A stretch of 64,000 nt of DNA from CAVPDE01 sp963702565. GTDB lineage: Bacteria > Desulfobacterota > DSM-4660 > Desulfatiglandales > HGW-15. The notes under the pieces were generated by a model. That model saw nothing but the letters and a program-made list of their open reading frames with translations, was not told the DNA's origin and ran no database searches. Positions 16,288 through 24,441 of the stretch are shown here, piece by piece (position 1 is the stretch's first letter; each line of letters opens with the position of its first letter). Made by a program: the position numbers and the translations under genes. Location of the stretch: NCBI GenBank assembly GCA_963702565.1, contig CAVPDE010000018.1, forward strand, positions 1 to 64,000, read 5' to 3'.

Positions 16288-17465
16288 AGAAGACCCTCCT
16301 TTGCTCCCGGAAGTTGCGCCACGGGCTGAGACAAGAGAAATTCCCCGCTTTGGATCAGAGATTTGAGTTGCCCTGCCACTTCCCTCGCTTTCGAGTAGCT
16401 TGAAAAACATCCTGTGGGAATGCGCTTGCCCTTCACTTCAATGGCACCGCTCTTGAGCTGCGCGTAAGTGACTTCTCCGAGAAGCGCCTCCCCCTCGCCC
16501 GTCGGGTAGAAGCGGCTGTAGTCCACGACAGGGGCAAAAAGCTCCTCGTCGGACACAGAAACGAACTTCATCATGTCCTCATCGATGATCGGGATCGGCA
16601 CGCCCACGGCCAGGCTGAGGCTCACGCCATAGCCCGTGTAGGAAACCGCCTTGATCCACTGGGGATCCATTTCTCTCAGGTTGCCGATGAGGGCCAGGGT
16701 TCCTGCTGCTTTGCGGGGTGTCCCGTTTTCGCTGCGGGGGATCTCCGGGTTGTGCTGAGTGCCGTTCCACGCGACATATCCCTGTGCTCCGCTCAGGAAA
16801 ATCCGGGAGCCCACGCCGATGGTCCGGTAGAAGGGATCGTTCAGCAGCGGAGAGAGTTGCCCGGCACTGCAGTAGTTCGCGTTCCCGAGCTTTGGCTTGA
16901 GAAGTCCCATGTAGGTGTAAATGGGTTTTTCGGAGAGGTTCACGGCCACGTTGTAATTCTGGTAGCAGTTTCTCGGGTTGAACAGGAGGGCTTCGTTCAT
17001 GTCCTTGAGGCTGATCTTCTGTTCCCGGCTCTTTCTGGGGTAGCAATCGGTCCCATAGGCGCCTGCATTCAGAACCACCTTCTTGCCGGACACGAGGTCC
17101 TCGATCACATGGGCTCCACCGTAGCGGAACTTGCCCGGCCGGCCGTTGTTGTTCCGGGGATCCCCGTCCGGGACCGCTGTGGCACCGATGTAGACGTCCG
17201 CTGCCGCCAGTCCTGCGTAAGCAGGGACCCCGTTGAGCGTGATCCACCCGCCGCCGAGCTTCATCTTTTCTTTGGGTTGTTTGATGTTCAAAAACGCTCC
17301 GGAAGAACACATGGGGCTGAACGTTCCCGTGGTCACCACATCCACCTCTCGGGCGGCTTTCTTGATCCCCTTTTCGCGGGCAAGACCGATGATTTCTTCG
17401 GCCGTGACAACGACCACGGATCCGGATCGGATTTTGTCGTTGATTTCGTCAATAGTCCTAACCAT
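16284..17465 (-). CDS. DUF39 homocysteine biosynthesis protein
   Basis: A 393-residue DUF39 protein. Conserved features visible: VTTGTFSPMCSSGAFLNI (conserved Cys), GGGWITLNGVPAYAGLAAAD, NAGAYGTDCYPR (second Cys), LGNANYCSAGQLSPLLNDP (third Cys) and VGSRIFLSGAQGYVAWNGTQ. With the NIL-ferredoxin it converts aspartate semialdehyde plus sulfide to homocysteine, replacing the O-acylhomoserine route. This is established for anaerobes such as methanogens and sulfate reducers. The protein is cytoplasmic. A strong hairpin lies in its leader at 17542-17586. Confidence 0.93.
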   Translation of the reverse strand: MVRTIDEINDKIRSGSVVVVTAEEIIGLAREKGIKKAAREVDVVTTGTFSPMCSSGAFLNIKQPKEKMKLGGGWITLNGVPAYAGLAAADVYIGATAVPDGDPRNNNGRPGKFRYGGAHVIEDLVSGKKVVLNAGAYGTDCYPRKSREQKISLKDMNEALLFNPRNCYQNYNVAVNLSEKPIYTYMGLLKPKLGNANYCSAGQLSPLLNDPFYRTIGVGSRIFLSGAQGYVAWNGTQHNPEIPRSENGTPRKAAGTLALIGNLREMDPQWIKAVSYTGYGVSLSLAVGVPIPIIDEDMMKFVSVSDEELFAPVVDYSRFYPTGEGEALLGEVTYAQLKSGAIEVKGKRIPTGCFSSYSKAREVAGQLKSLIQSGEFLLSQPVAQLPGAKEGLL

Positions 17466-17811
17466 TGGATAGACCTCCGCTCTAGCATTTAAGAATTACG
17501 GGATTGAGGGATAACGAATTATGAAATGAACGAAGAAGGCTCCCGGGGGAGCTCACGCATTATCCATGAGCGGAAATCCCCCCGGGACAATGAAACAGAC
17601 GGCCCGTTCGTTTGAAGCGAATCGCGCACAGGCGAAAGATGGGAATGGAATCGACTCAAAGAAAACACCTCAGTCTTGACTCTGAATGCTCTCCAATAAA
17701 CAGGGTTGAGGCAACATCCCACATTGTGGTAGCCAATGTCAAGAAAAATCTTTGTTGCATTTTACGGCCGCCCGACTAAGGTGAAAGAAAAGGATAGAAG
17801 GAGGGGTAACC
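17466..17811. promoter_or_regulatory. leader region of the DUF39 operon with a two-part hairpin
   Basis: The minus-strand leader contains CCCGGGGGGA (17586 downward) pairing with TCCCCCGGG (to 17542), and between them GCTCA pairing with TGAGC around an 11-base loop. No U tract follows. A regulatory RNA role is inference. The rest of the interval is the promoter region for two divergent genes. Confidence 0.4.
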
Positions 17812-18417
17812 ATGAAATCCAAAATCATTGCGACTATATTATGCCTCACTCTTGTTTCGCTGCCCCTGGGATGCGCCAACGTCATGGAGGAGCACAGGGG
17901 AGCGGCAGTGGGGGCCGGTGCCGGCGGAGCCGTGGGCGGCGTCATGGGAGCGGTCATCGGACACGGCACAGGGGCGGTGGTGGTCGGGGCGCTTGCGGGA
18001 GCGCTCCTGGGCGGAGCGATCGGTCACTTCGGGTATGATCAGGAAAAGACCAGGGAACAAACGGCGAAGACCTACAGCTACAAAGAGTCCCAGGGGACGG
18101 TCCTCAGAATCGAGAACCTCAAGGCGACCCCTGCCACCGTGCGTCCCGGCGAATCCGTGGAGCTCAAAATGACCTATGCGGTGCTCCATGATTCCCCGAA
18201 CACGAAGGTCGCAGTGACCGAAATCAGGGAGATCACCTACAAAGGAGAACTGGTGGGGAGACCGGAAGTGAAGGTCGAGCACGCGGACGGGACCTACACG
18301 ACGACGGTTCCTTTGCAGTTGCCTTCCAGCGCGCAAAAAGGAACGTACAAGGTCAAGGCCATGGTGGAATCGCAATACGCGAAGGATGCGCGGGAGATCA
18401 CATTCACGGTGCGATGA
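17812..18417 (+). CDS. glycine-zipper lipoprotein
   Basis: A 201-residue lipoprotein: the signal peptide ends at lipobox LPLGC (Cys21). A glycine-zipper membrane segment follows (AAVGAGAGGAVGGVMGAVIG, then VVVGALAGALLGGAIGHFGY). A C-terminal Ig-like beta domain (TVRPGESVELKMTYAVL, then YTTTVPLQLPSSAQKGTY) completes it. Glycine-zipper lipoproteins sit in the outer membrane; this fusion to an Ig-like domain suggests an envelope-structural role. Function unknown. AGGAGGGGT upstream of the ATG is the ribosome-binding site. Single gene. Confidence 0.8.
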   Translation: MKSKIIATILCLTLVSLPLGCANVMEEHRGAAVGAGAGGAVGGVMGAVIGHGTGAVVVGALAGALLGGAIGHFGYDQEKTREQTAKTYSYKESQGTVLRIENLKATPATVRPGESVELKMTYAVLHDSPNTKVAVTEIREITYKGELVGRPEVKVEHADGTYTTTVPLQLPSSAQKGTYKVKAMVESQYAKDAREITFTVR

Positions 18418-18523
18418 GATGGAGGGGAGACAGTTATCGGACGGTTATTACGTTTGCATTGGGATGCACGTAGCCGTCCTGACGCTTATGATGCGGGATC
18501 GGGGTTGAAGGACTGGAAAGAGA

Positions 18524-18904
18524 TCAGTGGGTCAGGTTGGAGACTTCTCTCTGCTCTTTGATCTGAGCCCGAGGAGGGGCGACGGCACTTTGAAGGAATT
18601 CCTGGTCCTCTTCGGCGATCTGCACGAGGCAGACTCCCATACCGAACGCGTTTTCCTCTTCATCAATGCCGTACATGTCGGCCCACACGACCTTACCGGT
18701 GAGACCGATGGCTTGGCGATTCGGCGGGATGATCGCCATGCGGAAATCTTCGTTCACGCGGAGGGGCTCATCGCATTGCACATAGATCCCGGTCAAGGAG
18801 ATGTTTCTGATCTCGCCCTGGATGGTGCCGTGCTCTGATTCTACAGAAACAGGCCATCTGACGTCGCTCCTCTTGGATCTACGCTTTTCTCTTCGTGCCA
18901 GCAA
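18524..18904 (-). CDS. PilZ-domain protein
   Basis: A 126-residue PilZ protein. The N-terminal RRSKRSDVRWPVSV provides the RxxxR c-di-GMP-binding arginines and IRNISLTGIYVQCDEPL the (D/N)xSxxG motif; KVVWADMYGIDEEENAFGMG is the C-terminal strand pair. Both ligand motifs look intact, so it probably binds c-di-GMP and acts as a free-standing effector on motility, polysaccharide or gene expression. No neighbour indicates the target. A strong candidate promoter lies about 195 bp upstream. Confidence 0.88.
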   Translation of the reverse strand: MLARREKRRSKRSDVRWPVSVESEHGTIQGEIRNISLTGIYVQCDEPLRVNEDFRMAIIPPNRQAIGLTGKVVWADMYGIDEEENAFGMGVCLVQIAEEDQEFLQSAVAPPRAQIKEQREVSNLTH

Positions 18905-18931
18905 ATTTTGTCCCCCCAGGTTTGAGATGGT

Positions 18932-18959
18932 ATCCCTCCCCCTTGCGAGGGGGAGGGAT
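18932..18959. repeat. GC-rich hairpin (CCTCCCCC family)
   Basis: ATCCCTCCCCC and GGGGGAGGGAT pair exactly over 11 bp around TTGCGA. Related hairpins lie at 32920-32940 and about 32968-32990. Confidence 0.6.
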
Positions 18960-19097
18960 AAAACTCAGGTTTGTTGTCAAGGAGTTTTCAAATAAGCGGC
19001 TATAGTGTTTAAGATGTTAGGTGGACCCTGTCTGCGATTTCAGGTGACGCTGATAGTGGACCTCCCTCCAGTAAAGCATCCTATACACTGGGAAAGA

Positions 19098-19127
19098 ATT
19101 ATATATAATTATATATCTATATGTCAA
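19098..19127 (-). promoter_or_regulatory. candidate sigma-70 promoter for the PilZ gene
   Basis: On the minus strand: TTGACA (19127-19122), 18 bp, TATAAT (19103-19098). Both hexamers are perfect. It reads toward the PilZ gene 194 bp downstream; the leader would include the hairpin at 18932. Confidence 0.5.
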
Positions 19128-19422
19128 CTATTATATTTATGAAATCCTAATTTTTTTTCATTTATGCTTATAAGGGGTGAATTGAGCGGTTCATTTTGGA
19201 CCGGAACATTCAAACAGGCTCATGTGACTCGCTGACGATTGAACTATGAACCGACCTCGAAGAGCGCCCAAATGAGTAAGCCGTATGCAGTAGGTGAGTA
19301 GGTAGAAAGAAATGCAGCCTACTATTTACTTCCTACTCGAACGGAGCGGGTCTGAAGAGACAGCACGGATGGTTCGGTTGAGGCACGGGTTGGTATTATG
19401 CAGATGGGGTGAACAGGCTTGG

Positions 19423-20235
19423 CTAGCGGCCGTAGGCGCGGAGGATAGCTTCGAGCACTCCTCCTGCAATGGCGAGGGCTTTTTCAGAAATGGTGAAGCA
19501 GAACTCCCTGTTGCCTCTCGGGTCGATGTCTCCCATCTTGAGGCCTTTTGAAACCGTGAGGCCCGGGCGGAGGAGGCCCCGCAGGACTCCGTCAATAGGG
19601 GCGGAAAGCGCTTCGCCCTGAACCGTTCCGACCCGGTCCCCTTTCCTGACCATGTCCCCGATATCGCGTTCGTTGCGCCATGGTCCGCTTGCCGGAGCGC
19701 GGAGCACACGGTCTGTGGTGATGCCCTGCACAGGGCCCGGAACGCCGGTGTTGGGTGCGGCGGAGCCTGAGGCGAGGAGCCGGCCGAGATTGTGCCCTCT
19801 CTGGGTCTCGACCACGAAGTGAGCATCCTTTCCGGCCTCGAACCCCGGACCAAGGGCCACCACGAGGGGTGCGTCCTTTGCCGAGGTCCCGAGGTTCTTC
19901 TTGGCCAGGATCGCATCGACGACCACCTCGGGTTTGATCGAGTGCCTGCATTCAGCCCCGGGGTCTACGAGGACAGGGATGTCCCCCTGATCCCAAACCC
20001 CAGCCACTTGTTCCGGCCCCTTGACCAAGACGGCTTTGACGCCTTCAACCACCGACTGACCATCGTAGACGGCTTCGCAGAAGGCAACTTTCCTTCTCAC
20101 GGCAAGCGGTTCAGGAATTTCCGTGATGACCACCCTGAAGCCGCTTTGGTGGAGCCTCCAGGCCACGCCGGAGGCCAGATCCCCGCCGCCGCGGACAAGA
20201 ACTCTGACGGATGCCGTCTGAAGAGGAGGGTTCAT
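19423..20235 (-). CDS. yqeB: YqeB/EF2563-family selenium-dependent molybdenum hydroxylase accessory protein
   Basis: A 270-residue protein: VRVLVRGGGDLASGVAWRLH (Rossmann start), then TEIPEPLAVRRKVAFCEAVY, VDPGAECRHSIKPEVVVDAI, VALGPGFEAGKDAHFVVETQ and a C-terminal GDIDPRGNREFCFTISEKA. This is the EF2563 family, linked genetically to labile-selenium molybdenum hydroxylases; the biochemical step is not firmly established. Its start overlaps the DUF4340 stop (ATGA), so it is the last gene of the ABC operon. That pairing is odd, since no molybdenum hydroxylase is in the window. Confidence 0.85.
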   Translation of the reverse strand: MNPPLQTASVRVLVRGGGDLASGVAWRLHQSGFRVVITEIPEPLAVRRKVAFCEAVYDGQSVVEGVKAVLVKGPEQVAGVWDQGDIPVLVDPGAECRHSIKPEVVVDAILAKKNLGTSAKDAPLVVALGPGFEAGKDAHFVVETQRGHNLGRLLASGSAAPNTGVPGPVQGITTDRVLRAPASGPWRNERDIGDMVRKGDRVGTVQGEALSAPIDGVLRGLLRPGLTVSKGLKMGDIDPRGNREFCFTISEKALAIAGGVLEAILRAYGR

Positions 20236-21179
20236 GGTTTGGTCTCTTCCTTTTGTTCTTTTTCTACAAGATCTTCTTTGGTTTGGGGGAGATCATCGAG
20301 GAGGCGTTTCCGCACGGTCACAACCTGCGGCTTTCCCTTGACCACGGCAAAGATCCGATCCGGAGGAGCTTCCTTGCCGTAAATGATTTCCTCGGTCTGA
20401 TGTTCATCCGAGACGCTGACCCGAGCTTGAGGGGCGTCGAGGCCGTAAGGTTTCAGATCCGTCGTGTCCTCATTTTCAAAAGATTGAGCCTCAGCCCAGA
20501 GGGTGGGCCTCACAAAGACCTCCACCTTCTCAGGATCGAGTTTCAGATCTTCATGGCCTTCAAAGATCCACTTCCCCTCCTTCTTGTGAAGGACCCATCG
20601 CTCTCCTTTGCGCTCAATGATCACGCGTTGGACCAAATCGGTCTTGAGGGTGAGAAGCTTCTTGTCCCGCAGCTCGGTGAGAGGCCGGTCGAGCGCTCGT
20701 TTGTCGTCGCCGGAGATGAAGTAGACTTTTCCGTCGCCGCCTTTGGCGACGTAATATCCCTTTTCAATGGGACTGATGTGGCCGATGAAAAGGGTGTTGT
20801 CCTGGTCGCCGGCCCTGAAAGCGAGGGTGACCTCGGGCGGGTGAAGACCGAACTCGGAGAGATCTTTCGGGCTTTCTGCAATGACCCGGAGCGATTTCAG
20901 ACCGGTGAGCCGGTTGAGAAGGCGAGTGAGAGCGAAGGCATCCCCGCTCGATCGCACCGGGTGGAGGATCTCCCAGGTCCCGCTCTTTTTCTCGAACCGC
21001 ATTTCCTGCTCCCCGCTTTTCAACACGAGGCTTGTCACGTCGTCAGGCTTGACCGAAAAAAGCGCCCTGGTTTCTTCTTCAGCGCTTTTCTTTTTCTCTT
21101 CTTTACGGGTTTCGTAAAAATAGAAAGCCACAAGAAGCACGGCGAGGGCGAAGTAAATGAGAGTCGAACGGTACTTCAA
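20232..21179 (-). CDS. DUF4340 membrane-anchored protein of the Gld-like ABC operon
   Basis: A 315-residue protein with one N-terminal anchor (YRSTLIYFALAVLLVAFYFY) and an exported domain made of repeated units: FSVKPDDVTSLVLKSGEQEM, TWEILHPVRSSGDAFALTRL, EFGLHPPEVTLAF, VYFISGDDKRALDRPL. DUF4340 proteins accompany Gld-type ABC transporters and GldG-like proteins. It overlaps GldG by 4 bases and YqeB by 4 bases. Function in other bacteria is undefined; probably an extracytoplasmic part of the same complex. Confidence 0.85.
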   Translation of the reverse strand: MKYRSTLIYFALAVLLVAFYFYETRKEEKKKSAEEETRALFSVKPDDVTSLVLKSGEQEMRFEKKSGTWEILHPVRSSGDAFALTRLLNRLTGLKSLRVIAESPKDLSEFGLHPPEVTLAFRAGDQDNTLFIGHISPIEKGYYVAKGGDGKVYFISGDDKRALDRPLTELRDKKLLTLKTDLVQRVIIERKGERWVLHKKEGKWIFEGHEDLKLDPEKVEVFVRPTLWAEAQSFENEDTTDLKPYGLDAPQARVSVSDEHQTEEIIYGKEAPPDRIFAVVKGKPQVVTVRKRLLDDLPQTKEDLVEKEQKEETKP

Positions 21180-22579
21180 CGGGACCTCCGTTTGCGCCAG
21201 ACCGCCACGCCCAGAACAATCACCAGCAGGGGAATCCCCACCACAGGAATCCAGAAAAGCATCAAGCCCTGATTCCGGGAGAGCATCAGGTGATCGGCGG
21301 GCCGCTCCTTTTCAGGGATCGTGATCAGGTCTTTGCGGCCCACGAGGTAGTTCATCGTGTTGATCATCAGCTCACTGTTTCCTGCGAGGGAGACAAACTT
21401 GTTCGAGGCAAAGTCCGCGTCTCCAAAAACCGCCAGTTTCCCCTCCCCCGTGATTTTGTCCTCTTCCTTGCCCTCCTCGCCTTTGGCCTCCTTGGGGTCG
21501 AGCTCCACAATCACGGCAAGGGAAAGGGGACCCTGCCGGTCTTCTGCGTCGAGCCGCGCTTTTCCCTGATTCAGAGCGTCCCGATCCGTCTCAGACCAGG
21601 ATTCCTGTGACGTCAGGGCCAGGTTGGTCAGGGTCAGGCCTTTTTTCTTCACGCCCTTGTCCACTTCCACCGATCGGGCAAGGGAAAAGAAAGACAGGAG
21701 GCGAAAATTTTTCGTGATCTCATGATTGCCGTAGGTCACGATCATGGGCAGGAGGAAGTCTCCTCCCATGACCCGGCTCATCTTGTCCACCACCATGTCG
21801 GAGGACATGATGACGCCGTACTCTCTCAGGAACTCTTTCAAACCGCCGTCCTGGTAAGGCTCCAGGAAAATGAGCAGGCTTCCTCCCTTGTTCAGAAAAC
21901 GCTTGAGGGAGGCCACCTCCTCGGGAAAAAGATTTTTCTCGGGAGCGGCGACGACGACCAGGGCCGCATCCGAGGGGATGTCTTTTTGAGCCAGGGTCAG
22001 TTCCTCGAATTCATAGTTCTGATTCGACAGGTTCTGGTGGATGGAAGCCAAGGATTCCTGGGCCGTGGACTTGAAAGGCCGTTCCCCGTGGCCCATGACC
22101 CAGTAGACTTTTTCGGTCCGGCCCTTGGAAAGGCGAACCAATGCATTGGTGAGGCTCTCTTCGTCAGGTGTCTTCACGGTCTGAGACTGTCCGAATCCTT
22201 CGAGGATCACGGTGTTGAGCGCCTTGATGTCGTATTGCCTGGTCAGGGCAGGGTTTCGATCGGGATCCACCATCTCGAAAGACAGGCCTTTGAGGTGATA
22301 TTCGTACGAGGCGAGAAGCTTCTTCACATTGGAGGCTTCCTCGGAAGGCTCTTTCACAAAGGCGATGGCCTTGACGGGTTCCTGTATGGTTTTCAGGGCC
22401 TGCAGGGTCTTGTCCGACAGGGTGTGCTCTCCGGAAGCCGTGACATCCCAGCGGAAATAGTGCCTGTCCGAAAGCAGCGTGACGGCCACCGCCAGCACCA
22501 GGATGAGAAGGATGGCGACGGTCATGTTGGAGGAGGCCTTGAGCCTGAAAAGAGTCATTGTGCGATTTGTTTTTTCCAT
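21176..22579 (-). CDS. GldG-like ABC-associated membrane protein
   Basis: A 467-residue protein. Its N-terminal membrane segment is MTVAILLILVLAVAVTLLSD. The large exported domain has the GldG/ABC_transp_aux pattern: WDVTASGEHTLSDKTLQALK, then SLTNALVRLSKGRTEKVYWV, MGHGERPFKSTAQESLASIH and LLIFLEPYQDGG. A C-terminal membrane segment (GLMLFWIPVVGIPLLVIVLG) and a basic tail end it. The two-anchor topology is typical. It works with the ATPase and permease encoded just upstream. In flavobacteria GldAFG supports gliding; elsewhere the substrate is unknown. Confidence 0.87.
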   Translation of the reverse strand: MEKTNRTMTLFRLKASSNMTVAILLILVLAVAVTLLSDRHYFRWDVTASGEHTLSDKTLQALKTIQEPVKAIAFVKEPSEEASNVKKLLASYEYHLKGLSFEMVDPDRNPALTRQYDIKALNTVILEGFGQSQTVKTPDEESLTNALVRLSKGRTEKVYWVMGHGERPFKSTAQESLASIHQNLSNQNYEFEELTLAQKDIPSDAALVVVAAPEKNLFPEEVASLKRFLNKGGSLLIFLEPYQDGGLKEFLREYGVIMSSDMVVDKMSRVMGGDFLLPMIVTYGNHEITKNFRLLSFFSLARSVEVDKGVKKKGLTLTNLALTSQESWSETDRDALNQGKARLDAEDRQGPLSLAVIVELDPKEAKGEEGKEEDKITGEGKLAVFGDADFASNKFVSLAGNSELMINTMNYLVGRKDLITIPEKERPADHLMLSRNQGLMLFWIPVVGIPLLVIVLGVAVWRKRRSR

Positions 22580-22582
22580 GGC

Positions 22583-23353
22583 CTATCCCCTCCAGAAACG
22601 AGTGTTGAGAAAGCGCAGGGTCACAAAGAGCCAGAAAAAAATGAACAGCAGGTAGAACACGAGATCTCTGGAATCGATGAGCCCTTTCACAAAGCTGTCC
22701 AGGTGGACCACAATCGAGATGTGCTCCAGGATGGGGCCGAGAGTCGGTCCGGCAAAGCTCTTGGCCCAGCCGATGATCCAGAAGAGGAGAAAAGCGCCGA
22801 AGCTCAACACGGCGGCAATGATCTGGTTCTCTGTGAGAGACGAGGTGAATATCCCGAGGGCGATGAAGCTTGCGCCCAGGAGCAGAATCCCCAGATACCC
22901 GGAGGCGATGAGCCCCCAGTCCAGGGGCGCGAAGGTCTGAAGAAGAAGAAGGGGCAGGAGCGTTCCCGCGAGCATGGTGAGAAGGGTGAACACACAGGCG
23001 CCGAATTTTCCTGCAAGGGCGGCTCCATCCGAGAGGGGATAGGTGAACAGGAGTTCAATGGTTCCCATTTTTTTCTCCTCTGCGTAGCTCCGCATGGTGA
23101 GGAGCGGCAGCATGAGGAGCAGCACAATGGCCATATCGCCGAAATAGGGCTTGACCACAAAGTCGCTCAGGTTCAGGCGTTCGGCGAGAAAGGGGTTCTG
23201 GCCGGCCTGAAAGCTCCGGATGGTGTAGATAATCGCGTTGGTGTAGAAAAAGTAGCCGGAAACCACCAGGAAAATAAAGCTGGCGGCATAGAAGATCGGC
23301 GATGAAAAGGCGGTGAGGATCTCTTTCTTGAATACAGCCATGATTCCGCGCAT
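22583..23353 (-). CDS. ABC-2 type permease (GldF-like)
   Basis: A 256-residue membrane protein with six predicted segments, e.g. YAASFIFLVVSGYFFYTNAI, MAIVLLLMLPLLTMRSYAEE and LLGASFIALGIFTSSLTENQ. RSYAEEKKMGTIELLFTYPL is the conserved cytoplasmic loop of the GldF/ABC-2 permease family. It lies between the ATPase (5 bp) and GldG-like gene (3 bp) in a tight operon. A second possible start at 23341 (MAVFKKE) is equally acceptable. Substrate unknown. Confidence 0.88.
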   Translation of the reverse strand: MRGIMAVFKKEILTAFSSPIFYAASFIFLVVSGYFFYTNAIIYTIRSFQAGQNPFLAERLNLSDFVVKPYFGDMAIVLLLMLPLLTMRSYAEEKKMGTIELLFTYPLSDGAALAGKFGACVFTLLTMLAGTLLPLLLLQTFAPLDWGLIASGYLGILLLGASFIALGIFTSSLTENQIIAAVLSFGAFLLFWIIGWAKSFAGPTLGPILEHISIVVHLDSFVKGLIDSRDLVFYLLFIFFWLFVTLRFLNTRFWRG

Positions 23354-23358
23354 GGTTC

Positions 23359-24291
23359 CTAGTCCTTTCCTTCCTCAGTCACGAGCTGGACAAAGACGTC
23401 CTCGAGGCTCAAATCACTGGTTCTCATTTCCTTCAACCCCCAGCCGGATTCCACGATGGTCCTTGCGATCAAAGGCCTGAGGCTTTCATCGGCTGCGCTC
23501 TCCACGAGGAGCTCTCCGGCACGCTCGGAGGGCACAACCCGGGTGACTCCCCGGAGGGACTCCAGCGTTGCCTGCACCTCTGCGGCCGGACCGTCCACGT
23601 AAAGGATGGTTCTCAATCCTTTCTGGAGCTGGCCGGTCAGGTTAGCCGGGGTATCTTCCGCAACCACACGGCCCTGGTTGACAATGATCACTCTTTCGCA
23701 AATTTGGCTCACCTCAGGCAGAATGTGGGTGCTCAGGAGGACCGTCCGTTGACCGGCCAGGTCCTTGATGAGTTTCCTCACTTCAACGATCTGGGTCGGG
23801 TCCAGGCCGGTGGTCGGTTCATCCAGAATGACAAGGGGAGGATCGTTGATGAGCGCTTGAGCAAGACCGACCCTCTGCTTGAGTCCTTTGGACAGGTGCC
23901 TGATGCGGCGCTCCCGGTGCTCGGGAAGGCCGCAGGCGGAGATCACCCTGTCGATTTCCGTGTTGAGGGCGTTTCCGCTGAGTCCCTTGATGGTGCCTGA
24001 GAAGGACAGGAACTGCTTCACGGACAGCTCGTCGTAAAGGGGGACAGTCTCGGGAAGGAAACCGATCTTCTTTCTCAATTCGAGAGAGTGGGTCTGGCCG
24101 TTGAGCCCGTCCACGAGGATTTTTCCCGAAGTGGGCTGAAAGAAACCGGTTAAGATTCTGAGGATGGTGGTTTTGCCTGCGCCGTTGGGGCCGAGAAGAC
24201 CCACGATCTCTCCCTTTTCGATGCGAAAGGAGACATTCTGAACAGCAGGCTTCAGTCCATAGTACTTGGTCAAATTTTCTGCGATGATCAT
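23359..24291 (-). CDS. ABC transporter ATPase (GldA-like)
   Basis: A 310-residue ATPase: Walker A LLGPNGAGKTTILRILTGF, signature LSKGLKQRVGLAQALINDP, Walker B LVILDEPTTGLDPTQIVEVR, switch His in LLSTHILPEVSQICERVIIV. A C-terminal extension of about 90 residues (ending DLSLEDVFVQLVTEEGKD) is typical of ABC-2 drug/GldA-type ATPases. It powers the permease encoded next. AGGAGCGAA precedes the ATG. First gene of the five-gene Gld-like operon unless transcription continues from the DUF362 gene. Confidence 0.92.
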   Translation of the reverse strand: MIIAENLTKYYGLKPAVQNVSFRIEKGEIVGLLGPNGAGKTTILRILTGFFQPTSGKILVDGLNGQTHSLELRKKIGFLPETVPLYDELSVKQFLSFSGTIKGLSGNALNTEIDRVISACGLPEHRERRIRHLSKGLKQRVGLAQALINDPPLVILDEPTTGLDPTQIVEVRKLIKDLAGQRTVLLSTHILPEVSQICERVIIVNQGRVVAEDTPANLTGQLQKGLRTILYVDGPAAEVQATLESLRGVTRVVPSERAGELLVESAADESLRPLIARTIVESGWGLKEMRTSDLSLEDVFVQLVTEEGKD

Positions 24292-24337
24292 TTCGCTCCT
24301 GACCTCGATAAAAAAATCGAAAGCGTTTCGTTTCAGC

Positions 24338-24396
24338 GGGGCATTGAAAAGACAGCGCCCTTCCGCCAGTCACTACAGAAAAGATACCAATGCCCC
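24338..24396. repeat. palindromic element family B, short copy
   Basis: It begins GGGGCATTG and ends CAATGCCCC (perfect 9-bp terminal inverted repeats). Its right part CCGCCAGTCACTACAGAAAA, GATACCAATGCC closely matches the right end of the 248-bp element at 53775-54022. Confidence 0.65.
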
Positions 24397-24441
24397 GTTA
24401 GAACTTCTGCGCTCCTTGCTCTAAGCTCCCTGCTCTTTGCT

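Larger units (their letters stand above)
18905..19422. other. intergenic region: hairpin, possible IS end, AT-rich promoter, short-word inverted repeat
   Basis: After the hairpin at 18932, bases 19018-19080 (GTTAGGTGGACCC, CTGATAGTGGACCTCC) look like a degenerate end of an IS21-type element, without any transposase. 19095-19160 is strongly A/T-rich. 19274-19340 is an inverted repeat of degenerate words (GTATGCAGTAGG, GAGTAGGTAG against CCTACTATTTACTTCC). Confidence 0.45.

Noticed and set aside
19015..19090. intact IS21 element
   Set aside because: Only a degenerate end-like sequence is present; no istA or istB coding sequence.
21722..23305. 527-residue open frame opposite the Gld-like genes
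   Set aside because: Antisense shadow with low-complexity composition; the opposite strand has ABC permease and GldG motifs.
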